A stretch of DNA of 64,000 nucleotides, taken from contig JAKNDB010000092.1 in NCBI GenBank assembly GCA_024305405.1, positions 2,573,501 to 2,637,500 of the forward strand, read 5' to 3'. The translations under genes and the position numbers were made by a program. Source of the stretch: Dirofilaria immitis. Its lineage: Eukaryota; Nematoda; Chromadorea; Rhabditida; Onchocercidae. A model generated the notes under the pieces. That model did no database searches and was not told where the DNA came from. It worked only from the letters and a program-made list of their open reading frames with translations. Of the stretch, positions 39,265 to 51,617 are shown piece by piece; position 1 is the stretch's first letter, and every line of letters begins with the position of its first letter.

Positions 39265-42052
39265 CCAAATCAATAATAGAATTCTTTTGATTGATTTAAA
39301 TATGAAAAGACTTCCAAATCATATTTTAAGAAAACTTGGAAAACGATCATTTTCTTATTACATTCTATTGCAATTCAACATTTTATAGTCATATTTCACT
39401 GCTAATGAGCTAATTTCCATAGAAAAAATCAAACCTTAGAAATCTCAAATGATGCTTCATTTTTGCAAAAATAATCTAGCTAAATTTAAATTTAAATTAA
39501 AAGTCGTAGTATTGTAAAGGAGAGGTAAGAACATAAAAATAAGGTAGAGTATTTTAACTTTAATGGAAGAGAAATTAAAACTGTTAACATTGTGAAGAAT
39601 CTGTGACTGATAAAATCGATAGACTAACAATGAGTATTTCAAAGCTATCAAAACGGTGAATCTAAGAGTGGCAATTTGATGGCAATGGTATCTCTATGAA
39701 TTATATCGGAATGCATTTTGGTTGATTGATTCATTGGTAAGCACTGTGTGAAATGTCTGTTGATCAGATCTAACAGCCACTAATTTTACAATTCAGATGA
39801 ATATCTGAATATAAAAGAAAAAAGGATAAAATCTGAAAAACGAGAAATCACGAGAAAAAATGAGAAAATAAACAGAGCATCCAAACTTCCCCACTTATGT
39901 AAATTTTCTCTCTCAATTATTATCAATGTGTTAAGTTACGTTTTGATGCTTTTTTCATCGAGTAGTTATTGTTTTAGAGATGCGATGCGCTGTTGATATA
40001 TTATGGGTATCTCATATATTAAACTGATAGGTCCATTGAACTAAAGATATTGATTTATTTGATATATTTTTGTGCATTACTTGCCATCTTTCGTTATTTT
40101 ATTTAGGTTTTGACTTGTTTTTTGATTTGTAATAAAGTGAATTATGTTTATAATAATCATAGAATTGCTCTTTAGCCTAAAAAAAAGCAAATTTCCGTCA
40201 ATGATGCATCTTACTTATTCAAATGTTTGATAGTTTTTATTCATCTACTCCTGCATCGCAATTTTTTGGTATTGTAATATTGAAAAATTAGGGATGAAAT
40301 TTCTTATCTGAAATTTGGCTAAATGAGAACTTATTATTTTGACATGAAAATCACAATATATTACTAATTTAGGTGTCTTTATGATAATATGCTATCTATA
40401 AAAATCAAAAAAATGATCATCTAATTCTTACCCTGTAAAAAAGATCCAAACTTCCATATCGTCAATTATGATTCGCATTAGGAAAGCAAATGCAATGCTT
40501 CAACTTGATCAATTATACCATTAATAAATGGTAAACAAGCTGTTAATTTTTCCTATTATTACGATTATAATAACTTTTTCATAGAATTTTGAAAGATACC
40601 AAAGATCTGGGAGAAGAGAAATAAGAAAAAGTAGTGAATAAATACTTCATTGTAATTTCCTTCGATCTGATATTCATTGTTTCCAAATTTTAAGAATTCA
40701 AGCGAGCGAGTTTTTAATAGATATTTTCAATTAATAATAATACTTAAAATTTGTTTGCTTTATTTGATAGTTAAAAATAAGAAGTATGATGTATTAGGGA
40801 GTATTAATAGATACCGAATTTGTTATCAGTTTAGTTGTATAATTATAAAGACTTCTCACATGTTCACATCAAGGTTTAAGATAAACTAAATTTGTTGACC
40901 TAAGAGGCGCAAAATCTGAATTCGATTAATAGCTTTCATCTATATAAGTTCTCATATCAATCTGCTGTAGCCTTTTCAGTATATTCTGATACATTCCGAT
41001 TCCAGTTTATAAATGAACACTTTTTCTTCCTGAACATTAAAAATGGTTTCAGACTGGATGACTATCGCATTTTTCTTATCACTTTTATTTGCTGACAAGT
41101 TTATTTCCGGTCACAGTCTCTATCGATTTCAAACAAATTACCGCCCTATTATACTGCGATAATTTTGTGATTTAAAATTTTGTGATTAAAAGAAGTAGAG
41201 GGGAAGAATAGTGTATTATGCCTTGCTGAATGCCATGCAAAAATTCGTATATAAGTGAGAAGTGTTATAACGAATAACTGAAATAATAACTGCAGGAATT
41301 TCAGCAGTGATCAATTTTCACACATATTCTATTTTTAAATTGCTTTAATCATCTTTTTTTGCATTCTTATCTAGGCCACTGTATTTAATCATATCAAATT
41401 ATGATATCTATACAAGGGAATATTTATCGTTTTTAACTAGAATCATTCTTGTTTACTTTCCAAAAGTTCTGAACAATTTTATTGAATTGTTTTCTTTTCT
41501 CCTGTTAAATGATGAGAAATATATTTAAATATTTAATATAATCATAAATTCTTAAAATTGTCTCCATACAGATCATTGAGCAGAACATTTCAATTTACTT
41601 TATTGAAAATTCGGAATTAGTCATATTTAATTTACTGTATTATGGCAATCTCCACAGTATTATAACCCAACTTCTGCCTAAAATCTTGATAACAACGAAG
41701 ACGTGAAGAAGTATTAAATAGAATTTTGTCTTATTGATTTTAAAAATTTACTCAATTTAATTAGTTTTTAGAATTGAAAATGTGACTTTAATTAATCAAT
41801 GAATAATCATCTCCATTAAGGAATATTTTCTTTAGATTTCATTTTTCATTGACATCTGCATTAATAAAATGAGTGAAGTAAAAAGAATTTTTGCTGAACG
41901 ATTATAGTGTAGGCAAAAAAAAAAGAATTCAAATTAGCATTGGCCCAACAGTCTAAAAGAAATTTAACTGTAGAGTTAGGAATTCAGATGAAAAGAAAGT
42001 TCCAGAGTGAAAGAATATGTAAATATATCTATCTAAAATGTCACCAACCACA

Positions 42053-42315
42053 CATTGTTACTGATTAGAATTATTCCTTGAAAATTAGTCGAAATTCGAT
42101 TTTGTATTATTCTGCCGGTGATATGATTCGTAATATGAAACATTAAAATTTTCTTGGAAAACTGGAAGGGACTATGAATATTTAAGTATTTGCTTTTGGT
42201 TCAGTCGATATCTTTACATGCTTAACATCTATTATCATTTTTTTTCTCATTTTTCTAGAGGAGATTCAACTCCTTTGATTGAAATATCTTTTACTTCTGG
42301 GAAAGACTAAAAGCA
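42053..42315 (-). repeat. Inverted repeat, right arm (left arm 39007-39264)
   Basis: Reverse-complement partner of the left arm, with substitutions and several 1-4 base indels. The outer end reads GGGAAAGACTAAAAG, the complement of CTTTTTAGTCTTTCC at the left outer end. Confidence 0.75.
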
Positions 42316-44750
42316 TTTTTTCATCCTATCCAGGAGTTCTTTTTCAACCTTTAAATTGCACGAAATAATTTTGAATTACTCAGATTAACTAAATCAAATT
42401 CCATTTCAGAATCATCCTTCTTCTCAAGGTTTCTTATCTATCTTCAAGCTTTCAATATTAAGTTAAATTTTTTCAATCAAATGGCAAATTTATAAAATAA
42501 CAATCATTCGTGAATGTTTTTTAAAACAAGCGGGATTATGATTCTTACTTGTTTATAAAAATTCAGTAATAATCTCCGCTGTTGCCATAATGTTTAATTG
42601 TGCGTAGAGAAAAATCTGTAATTGTTGCAGCGATACATGTATTACCTTGGGCTAAACTTGTGTATTAATTAGGATTTTTCTGAATATCCATTAATAATGC
42701 AACAACAAATGATAATAGGACTTTAAGAATAGTATTTTGTATAAATTCATTTTAGTACTGTTATTTCTAAAAACTTTTTGATTGTTGCATTCAATTTTAA
42801 AGAAATTAAAATTTTTATAAAATTTCAGTCATTTAAGTCATTTCAGTGGATAAAACAATATTCTCATCGTTACACGCAATGCAGCAAGCTGACATTTGAG
42901 TGACAAGTAAGCATTTGCAATTTTCAAAACTTTCTGATTTTCATTAATTAGGCTACTAGATAAACATTGCAAATGCTCTGAACAATATGCAACAACATTT
43001 TATCAAAAATTAAAATGTAAATAACCTCTGGGAATAAAACTCAATGGAAATTCATATACTTTTTCGGACTTAAAATATGCTATGCATGGCGGCTATATTT
43101 GGATAGCTGAAATGAGTTAGTGTAAGCAAGATTATATATAGCATCTTGGCAAGAAGTAGAAATTGCTAGAAGGCTATATTATTAAAAGTTTTCCAATATT
43201 TGTGTTTCCTAATTTCACGGTTTTATGAAAAGAAGATTTGATTAGCAGAAAGACGATTACTTTAATTAGTACTGTAATTTCATCTGATAATTTTAGAGGA
43301 GTTATTTTGAAGTAATACCTTAGAGTCCATTATCGTTTTATTGTTAGATGCTTGGAAGAAAAAGCTATTTTATCTTTTAAATCATATTGCGATTGATTGC
43401 GATCATTCAGTATAATGTTCGACAGTTGCTGATGTCAGATATTGTTTTCGATATAAGTGCGCTTATCCTGGAAAGCTAGCAACAATTGACTAAACATGTA
43501 AGGAGCAATGTCAAACAAGCATGACATTCTCTGTAACAATTGGAATACTGCTTATTAGATATACTTAGCTTCTATGATAATGCATAAACATATTAATTAA
43601 TATGATTAGAACGTAACGTACTGTTTTAGCGATAAAATTCTTTTTTGTATATTTTCTTTTCAACTGTTAAACAAGAATGGAAATATCAGTACTTGTCAAA
43701 ATGTCAAACACATGATACTAAAATGATTTATAGTATCGAGATATTTGTTGTTACTCATTGATTAAAATGTCCTTGATATCATGTTGTTAATAATAATTGA
43801 ATATGTATATGCAGACATGATTACTTGAAGAATTTAAACCTAATGAGAGAGTAATGAAATGAATAATAATTGATTATTCTTTTAATAATAATGCTTTACT
43901 AAATGACCAAGCATAAGATGACTTTTTAACAAATAACATTGTCTAAAAGCATTTAAAGAATAGTTATATAGTTCATTAAACTTTTCTATCTCTTAAAACT
44001 ATAATGTTGTCCTAATTTCATCCCAAACTAAAAGACCAAAGGTAAAATAGGTAGCACTAATTGGATTTCTAAGAATGAATTCTGAAATTAGCAACAAAGT
44101 GCATATACGATAATTGCACTATTGCCATTCAATCATTTCGTCACTATCGAAGAATTCTATAGGACAGACAGGAAGAAGAGATATAAAGAAAGTTATTGTT
44201 ATAAGAAAAGTTGTACCAATGCAGTCATATCATTATGGCAAAGTTTGTTCGGGTGGATCAGAAAGAATTTTCTCGCCGGTATCTGTGTTTATTCAGCAGG
44301 ATATATTAAACTGAATGAATGAAGAATGTGTTTCGCTTACTAAATTACACCAAGTTCGACATGTAATCTCAATCATACAGTGTAGAGAAGATTCCAATTT
44401 TATCGCAAACATTTGTGAATGTCCTAACTTTCAAAAAATCTATAAATGGGATCTGCGAATTGTTGCTCGTAGGCGTCTTTAAACAAAAATAAATAAACAG
44501 ACTTCGTATCAAAGTTCTTTCAAATAATTCATTGCAGAGAGAATAACTAAGTTTTAAAAAAAATTTATGGTCAAAATCATTTGAAGAGAAGGAAATTTAA
44601 TTGAAGGATATGTGGGATCATAGTAAAAATACAAATGGAAAATATCTTGTTGAATATTCTGCCTACATATATTCTTCAACTATATTTATAAATTTTCGGT
44701 TCAATTAACATTGAGAGATACCTGACCAAGTGGAGATGAATAATTTTTGA

Positions 44751-44918
44751 GCGGTTCAAGTTGCCTTTTTGAAATATGTGAATGAGTGTTTGGAAGTATC
44801 GAAATCCGGTGGCCGTGTTTGGAACAAGAAGTTCTCCTTAGCTCTCCTTAATTTTATTCAAATTTGTCGTGGACAAACTGTATTAGATACATTTATCAAT
44901 GCCAAATTGCATGGTTAA
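44751..44918 (+). pseudogene. Caspase-like fragment carrying FIQICRG
   Basis: An open 55-codon segment after an in-frame TGA contains LLNFIQICRGQ. Caspases (peptidase family C14) have K-(L/I)-x-FFIQACRG here, the Cys being the nucleophile, so the residues around the active Cys (FIQ-x-CRG) are kept. The preceding LEVSKSGGRVWNKKF has no clear counterpart. Together with further caspase-like pieces on the same strand downstream, I infer a decayed or fast-evolving caspase locus. No full gene model was possible. The motif is short, so this is tentative. Confidence 0.35.
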
Positions 44919-45690
44919 AATTATTGAAAATAGAATGTTCTTATTGAATAAAGGTTTTCAATATTGTTTAGTTAATGTTTTAATTTAAAAAATATGGGCA
45001 GTGTCATAACTCAATGTTGATCAGTATAAAAGGCATGCTCTTTGTATGATAGAAAAGAATGCAAATGACAAATAATAGATTCTCGAAATAATAAATCATT
45101 TTTACTTGCAGATATGTCTGTGCCCAATACGTACAACGAACCAAAATTATGCGTGCTTAGCTGAATAAAGTTTGTTTTTCTAGCTGCTCCAATAAGTTTA
45201 CAATTTATGCGTAATGACATGCCGTATATAATCAGTTTCATTTAATCATTAGAAGATATGTCAGAAAAACGATTATATTCATTAATTTTTATTAATCCAA
45301 AAGATTTTTGAAATCTCAGAAAAAACAAGCAAATATTTCAATTTTCTTTCAAACGTCAAAACAATAAAAGGTTGAAAGAAAGAAATGGTTAACATGAGCG
45401 ACGCACTGCAACGTTTTAGTTACGCGTCTGCAGAAGACATCATTGTCATTGTTATACGAGCACTTAGCTCGAGTTAGGAAGTAGCTTATGAAAGTCAAAT
45501 TAAATGTAAATGATAGAATCATTTACAGGTATGGATTCATTACACTGATTCATTGTATCTTCTTGAAGATGCAGAAAGAGAATGACATTCTGATGGACAT
45601 ATTAAGAGCGCAAAGAGAGTGAACCGTTATCAATTAGTTATCATTTAAAGAACCTCAGTAAGGATTTTTAAAAGATAGTTAATTTGAATA

Positions 45691-45937
45691 ATGGAAAGGC
45701 TTCCTTTCCTCTATGATAATACAATGAGTGCAAGTGATGGACCATACTGGCAACAGACATTATTAGCATATAGCACAGCTTGAAATGTTTATCAAATTAT
45801 TCTTCGAAGAATGCTCATTCGAACGTACCAATAAACTGTTTTATTGCACTGAATTCGCAACAAAAATTCATTATGCTGAAAGAAGCTGTTTTCATCTTCT
45901 CATCATTTTCTTGTTTATTAGAAGATGTATGACGTAA
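45691..45937 (+). pseudogene. Caspase small-subunit-like fragment, frame broken
   Basis: The frame from 45691 ends in QQTLLAYSTA then TGA at 45781. Caspase small subunits read ADxLxAYST at this place. The next frame (45785-45937) begins MFIKLFFEECSFERTNKL, comparable to the GSWFIQxLCEVF helix. A frame change lies between them. The BEL/Pao element begins 40 bases further on. Tentative: weak matches made by eye from family knowledge. Confidence 0.3.
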
Positions 45938-45971
45938 TTAAATTTTTATCTTACCTGTAAGCAGAATAATA

Positions 45972-45976
45972 ACTAT
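45972..45976 (+). repeat. Target-site duplication, left (ACTAT)
   Basis: ACTAT directly precedes the TGTCGGG end of the retrotransposon and recurs at 52501-52505 directly after its right end. Five bases is the usual BEL/Pao duplication length. The upstream bases AATA also match the 3' LTR end, so the exact border has some play. Confidence 0.75.
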
Positions 45977-46028
45977 TGTCGGGAAACCAAGAGGAAATTA
46001 ATTCAAATTTATTCCTAAAAATACATTT
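45977..46028 (+). repeat. Truncated LTR fragment at the outer left end
   Basis: Matches the first 52 bases of the LTR (starting TGTCGGGAAACCAAGAGG and ending ATACATTT). It then jumps to a T-run matching sequence upstream of the 3' LTR. The junction is at a run of T's, suggesting a microhomology deletion. Confidence 0.8.
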
Positions 46029-46310
46029 ATTTTTTTAGTATTTCTTATTGTCTGTAAGTAGTATATTTTTTTAGTATTTCTTATTGTCTGTAAGTAGGTT
46101 CTGTCTTTGGTCTTATCAAACTAAAATTTGAATTAATTCGATCTCTTTGTCGTTTTTCTGTATTAGAACCGCAAATCGAAGGGTAGATAATTCTATGGAA
46201 CTTGTACGGGTTCCTACACCCAAAAGAGGGGATCAAGAACCACCCAACACCATTCAGTACTTTCCCATTGTTCTTTCCTTAAATAGCCCTTCATCCTGTT
46301 TCCTCGGGAA
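46029..46310 (+). repeat. Copy of the pre-3'-LTR segment, with a small internal duplication
   Basis: Positions about 46061-46310 match 51797-52046 almost base for base. The first 31 bases or so (TTTTTTTAGTATTTCTTATT and following) are present twice, at about 46030-46060 and 46066-46096. The 3' counterpart has a single copy. Confidence 0.85.
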
Positions 46311-46765
46311 TGTCAGGAAACCAAGAGGAAATTAATTCAAATTTATTCCTAAAAATACATTTTTGTAACAAATAATTAATTCATTAACGATTTCCTGTTC
46401 TCACACTAATTCATTAACGATTCCTGTTTCTCACACTAATCCATCAACGATTTCCTGTTTTTGCACTAATCAAAATATTTATGTAAATTTTCTTATTCAT
46501 CATTCACCCAAATTCCTTTCCCACATTTGTTCCAATCCAAATATCTGTTTTATCTATTTACAAATCTTACCAATCCAAATTTTTCTCTCATCACGCCCCT
46601 TTTTATCACCCTATATAAACACAACCACAGCAACAGATTGCAAGCTTGTTTTGTTTTTCATTTTCCTTGGCTCCAGTTTGCGACTTGTCTTCCCTTCCCT
46701 CCCTTTTTTTCTAATAAAATTTTCGTTGCTTGTTGATTTCCCCACAACAAAATCCTTCCACAACA
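46311..46765 (+). repeat. 5' LTR
   Basis: 455 bp, starting TGTCAGGAAACC and ending CACAACA. Promoter-like CTATATAAAC at 46611-46620 and AATAAA at 46713-46718 place the R region between and around them. It contains a threefold short repeat of CATTAACGATTCCTG-like units (46380-46455). Confidence 0.9.
46611..46618 (+). promoter_or_regulatory. TATA box of the 5' LTR
   Basis: CTATATAAA lies about 100 bases upstream of the LTR's AATAAA, as expected for an LTR promoter. The same sequence is in the 3' LTR at about 52347. Confidence 0.6.
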
Positions 46766-46770
46766 ATTTT

Positions 46771-46788
46771 TGGTGCCACGAGCCGGGA
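46771..46788 (+). other. Primer-binding-site-like sequence
   Basis: TGGTGCCACGAGCCGGGA begins with TGG five bases inside the 5' LTR, the form of a tRNA 3'-end complement that primes minus-strand synthesis. The tRNA type is not assigned. Confidence 0.6.
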
Positions 46789-46802
46789 ACGAACCGACGA
46801 CC

Positions 46803-47717
46803 TTTAGATATAGAACAATTTTGGAAGCTTGAACTGATAGGTATTCAAGAACAACCAAATGCCTGTGATGATGAGAAGGCATTAGAACAATTTAAAAAGG
46901 AATCACAAAAAGAAATAACAGATATCAAGTTCGTTGGCCCTGGAAGGATTCAAAGGTGAGTTTAAACGATAATTACGGTCTTTGTTTCGGAAGGCTGAAA
47001 ACGTTAGTTAAACGACTTCGGACTGACAAACTACTATTTAATCGATACAATGAAGTAATTCTACAACAAGTGCAATCCAATATAATTGAAGAAATGACTC
47101 CAAACATGAATCAGAGTGGTGTTATACATTATTTGCCCCATCACGAAGTATTAACACCGGGTAAATCGACAACGAAATTAAGAATTGTTTACGACGCTTC
47201 AGCCCGATTAAAAGGTATGAAAAGCTTAAATGATGTTTTATACCGCGGCCCGATTACCCTCCCCGACTTGGTAGGTGCATTACTTCGTTTTAGGACGATG
47301 GAAAATGTTATAATAGCCGATATTGAAAAGGCATTCTTGCAGTTGGAATTATTTCCATCAGAGCGAAACTTCACTCGTTTCTTATGGTTGAAGAATATTC
47401 AAGTAGAAGTAACTGACGACAATATAGTATGTTATTGTTTCCAAAGGGTTCCATTTGGGATCATATCATCCCCATTTTTACTTTCAGCGACTCTTAATTA
47501 TCATTTAGAAACTCATGGAAGCGAAATTGCCCTGGAAATTAGAAAAAATCTCTATGCCGATAACATTATACTGCCAACTAAAGGAACCGAGGAAGCACTC
47601 AAAAACTATGAAAAAATGGAATCTATCTTCAAAGAAGCTTCAATGAATATAAGGAATTTTTGTCAAACAATGGAGAATTCAACAAATCCATTCCCGAGCA
47701 TGATCGAGCAGGGGTAA
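46803..47717 (+). pseudogene. BEL/Pao pol: pre-RT segment and reverse transcriptase (broken)
   Basis: It begins at the short FWKLE segment that in BEL/Pao polyproteins lies between protease and reverse transcriptase, so gag and protease are missing upstream. A frame change lies near 46940-46955. The main frame (46956-47717) has the typical order of RT motifs: YDASAR, IADIEKAFLQ and PFGIISSPF. The active-site box is LYADN, where the catalytic motif of this group is usually YVD plus D or N; Ala replaces Val. The frame ends in a stop at 47715-47717, within the connection region. Confidence 0.88.
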
Positions 47718-48455
47718 ACCAATTAAAAAGAATCCTCGGCATTAATTGGAATCCCAAAAAGATATCATCCAAATCATTTTAAAATCATGGAATGGAATAA
47801 AACTGACAAAACGAACAATTTTACAATTTATAGCAGCTCAGTATGATCCATTAGGATTCCTTGTTCCGACTATGGTGCAATTCAAACTATTCCTTCAACA
47901 TTTATGGAAAAGGAACTACACTTGGGATCAATCTATAAGTGAAGAAGATGAAGAAACTTGGGAATGTCTAATAAAAGAATGGTCAACAGACGTAAAAGAT
48001 CTACCACGGTGTGTAATACATCCCTCAGAACAAATGCAGTTCCATATTTTCACAGACGCGTCAAGTCTGGCCTATTCTGCAGCTATATATGTGCGAAACT
48101 ATGGAATTGAAGGTGTTAAAACATCGCTTATATTCGCAAAATCATGGATCGCACCAATTAAAGGTATCACCATATCCCGATTAGAATTATTAGCAATAAT
48201 CGGTGGAGTAAGAGCAGCCTATTTTGTTATAAATCAACTGAATCTAGAAAAGGTGCCAGTTACCCTATAGTCTGACTCGAAGTGCGCATTACATTGGATA
48301 CAGAACTGTTCCCGATTACTGCCAAAATTTATACAGAATCGAGTAGAAGAAATAAGAAAAGCAAAGTTTCTCTTTTGTTATATTTCAAGTAAGTATAATC
48401 CAGTCGATATTGCAACAAAGGGACTTTCTCCAGCAAAACTTGGAAATTATAAAAC
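47718..48455 (+). pseudogene. BEL/Pao pol: connection and RNase H region (broken)
   Basis: The 47746-48270 frame carries the BEL/Pao block [13 protein letters not shown], then [11 protein letters not shown], the first RNase H aspartate region. It ends in TAG at 48268-48270, directly before SDSKCALHWI, where related elements have a Trp codon, so this is a nonsense change. Coding similarity continues in the same frame to about 48455, then shifts. Confidence 0.8.
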
Positions 48456-50124
48456 ATGGTGGAACGGATGTCATGGTTAGCAAAAGAAGAAACGAACTGG
48501 CCGCAATGGGAATACAACTTTGAAGGGGAATACGAAAATGAAGAAGGAAACGAAATCTCTGTAGCAAAGGTTACAAAACAAGTTATTATAAATAAAACTT
48601 TTAGACTTATAGACGCGAGTCGTTTTAGTAAATGGTCAAGATTATTGAGAGCTACTGCATGGGCGTTGAAATTCATAAATTCCATAACAAAAGGGAAACC
48701 TTCATGGCTACACTCCTTATCGGATGTACGAAGTCAACTAACAGTAGCAGATCTTATATTAGCAAATACAGTCTTGATCAAGCAAGCGCAATCAGAAGGA
48801 ATAACCGAAGAAGAAATAAACAAATGTGATCTGTACTACGATGAAAGGGATGGTTATTGGAAATTCAGAAGCCGATTAGACAATCTAAAACAGTACGAAA
48901 GTAATTCGCATTTAATCTATCTCCCGAGACATAATCACATAATTGAAATTTTTATACAATGCCAACATGAGAAACTCTACCATGCAGGTATTGCTCACAC
49001 GCTCTCAGAATTGAGAATAGAATATTGGATACCCAAAGGGAGAACTGAAGTCAAGCGAGTATTAAACAAATGCAGAAGGTGTAAAAGATGGAAGACAAAA
49101 CCATTTAAGTTACCAATTATGCCTAATCTTCCAAAAACCCGAATTGAACGTACTCGAACTTTTGAAAATATTGGATTGGACTATCTTGGTCCTCTTTCTA
49201 TCAAGAATAAAACTGGGATTGTCAAAAGGTGGGTGGCTCTTTTACATGCTTTACGACAAGAGCAATACATTTAGAATTTTATCTGCTGAAAGTTTTATAC
49301 ACGTACTAAGAAGATTTATTGCTAGAAGAGGCCTCCCTAGATTAGTTTTAAGTGATAATGCTAGTCAATTTCAACTAGTTTTCAAGACCATTATGGAACA
49401 AAATACCAAATTCACTGACTTTCTAACAATGAAAGGAATAACCTGGAAGAATACCACACCAAGAGCACCATGGGAAGGAGGCATATATGAAAGAATGATT
49501 GGTGTTACAAAGACAGCTATGAGAAGAGCGATTGGAAGGAAGCTATTATGGGAAAGAGAATTAATTATACTTATAATAGAAATAGAAGGTGTATTAAATA
49601 CTCGACCACTAACGTATGTAAATTTCGAAGATTACGTGATAATACGACCGATTGATTTTATTTTACCTAATGCTTCTCTAGTAACTCAAATTCCTTACGA
49701 CAATGATGAAGAAGAATACCATCTTCATAGACTAAGTACCAAGGAAAAACTTGTTAGGTATTGGTCTAACACTCTCAAGGCCTTAGACACATTCTGGGAA
49801 ATATGGAAAAGGGAGTATTTAACTAGCCTCAGAGAGCTAACTCAAAGAGAACATAATTCCCCAAAAGGTGCAGAAGTAAGAAGACCTTATGAAAACGAAA
49901 TCGTGTTGGTCAACGAACCAGAAATTCCTCGTGGTATGTGGAAATTAGCAAGAATAAAAGAAATTAAAAAGGGAAGCGATGGAGAGGCTAGGAACGCTAT
50001 AATAGAAATGCCACATGGAAAACTGCTAAATCGACCAATAAACGTATTGTACCCTTTAGAAATCAACGACAGTTTGGATAATCAACCACCTATATCTGAA
50101 GAATCAATACAAGAAGTTGAGTAA
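48456..50124 (+). pseudogene. BEL/Pao pol: integrase (broken)
   Basis: The first frame (48456-49274) ends with an HHCC zinc-binding domain (HEKLYHAG through CRRCKRW) and the first catalytic aspartate in NIGLDYLGPL. Two frame changes at about 49215-49290 follow. The second frame (to 50124) has the DNASQF aspartate and the glutamate in WEGGIYERMIG, completing a D,D,E core, then a C-terminal region with a DNA-binding-like end. All catalytic residues are present but not in one frame. Confidence 0.88.
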
Positions 50125-50214
50125 GAGAAACCAATCGCTTCAAGGACTAGGAATGCAACAAATAAACGAACTATAGCAGAAAGTATCTGTAAGTCAAATT
50201 GGACAACGAGTAGT

Positions 50215-51617
50215 TTGGTTTTGATTTCGACGATTTTTATACTATCAGCCCAAGCAAAAACAATGAAGGAGTGTGAATGGAAAGTTGGTATTCCTTTTAA
50301 TATCCCACAAAGGTGGAATTGTGATGAAATTGCAGAGCAAAACTTCACAATGAACACAGTCATAGTGTACACACGAACCCACGTACGGATACCTGCTATC
50401 AAATGTAGCAATATAACACGAACAGTATGCACTAAAGCCTTTTTAGATTCTCATTATCTGTAATCTCTGATCAAACAATTATTTCAGCTACATCTTCACA
50501 TTTCTGTAGAAATTTAGATCGTCAAAAGGAAATAGATGGAAAGGAATTGATTCAAGTATCACCTAATAAATGGATTACAAATAACGAATTGCAGTACTCC
50601 TATGGTTGGTTAGGAGTTAAATGTCAATCAACCACTAACTTCATATTTATAAAGGGCGAGATATTCCTTTACGACGGTAAGGGATTACTATCAGATTTTG
50701 ATAATGTTGAACGCTGTACTGCAATCAGTGGGAAATGTGTGACCAATAATGGTATTGTCCTATGGGATGGAGAAGAAATGGGAAAATCATGTCCGTACAG
50801 GAAAATTGGTGAATTTGATGCCCAACTATCCGGAAGTCATGTGATTATAGATAAACTACAGACCTCATTCATATTTAAGGAAAACGGAATCATCCTGAAT
50901 TCAAATTGTAATTTTAGCGAGCCATACTTAATGAATGGCAATATTATCATCGACAAAGGAACCAACAGTTTAGCCAACAACATACGAAAACAAAGGTCTG
51001 ATCCAGAGGGTGAGTTAATTATGAAGGAAGTAAGTGAAAGGGAAGAAACAGAATTAGATAAGTTTGATCCAAGGAATATTAAATATCAATATCTTTTCGA
51101 CGTGTTGCAGATAGAATTTAAGAAACAATTGACTAAACTGTATCAGAGAAGCTGCCAAAACAGAAACAACTTATTATTATTGATTGAATGGTTATCGACT
51201 GTCAATCCAACACTGGCTGTTAAACTATTGTTGCAAAGAAACGATATAATAGCAAAACGAATTAAAGGAAAACTGTTAATAGCTCCCTGTAGTTTCAATG
51301 CCTCTGAATGGAAAACTGTAGATTTCAAAGCAGGTATAATGAGCAAATTCGAAATTGAGAAAATTAATGCAGATTTAGATATATTAGCCCAAACACTCGG
51401 AATAACGAACCCAGTACATGGTCCAACACGAGAGGAATCTTTACGGGAACTAATAGTTGAACAAGGGGAAGAATTGGTAAATCAACTAGAAACCGAATTC
51501 GATGAAACCACTGAATTAATAGAACAAGAATTATCAGAAGTTATGAAACGTTGGAAACTGATCACCTTTAGTATAATTGTTTTCGTAATATTAATCATGA
51601 TAATTGTTTTAGTATGA
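50215..51617 (+). pseudogene. Envelope-like membrane protein of the retrotransposon (ORF3), interrupted
   Basis: A frame at 50215-50463 starts with a hydrophobic leader (LISTIFILSAQA) and continues with Cys and N-glycosylation sequons. A stop at 50461-50463 and a short gap precede the main frame (50547-51617, 356 aa). That frame has scattered Cys, a charged middle, a long acidic helix, and a C-terminal membrane anchor (LITFSIIVFVILIMIIVLV) with almost no tail. Layout and position after integrase match the env-like third gene known in some nematode BEL/Pao elements such as Ascaris Tas. I cannot assign it to a viral glycoprotein class. Confidence 0.6.

Larger units (their letters stand above)
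37336..44740. other. Gene-poor AT-rich block
   Basis: No supported gene on either strand over 7.4 kb. It contains the GCA repeat, a TA microsatellite (about 38711-38729), and a 260-bp inverted repeat. A 77-codon open frame at 44092-44322 (with LWQSLFGWIRKNFLAGICV) follows a possible acceptor, but nothing supports it further. Confidence 0.5.

Noticed and set aside
45424..45475. Short GC-rich frame (MSDALQRFSYASAEDIIVIV) as a caspase strand
   Set aside because: Only a loose likeness to the strand before SHG, and it would be in the wrong order relative to the FIQICRG piece.
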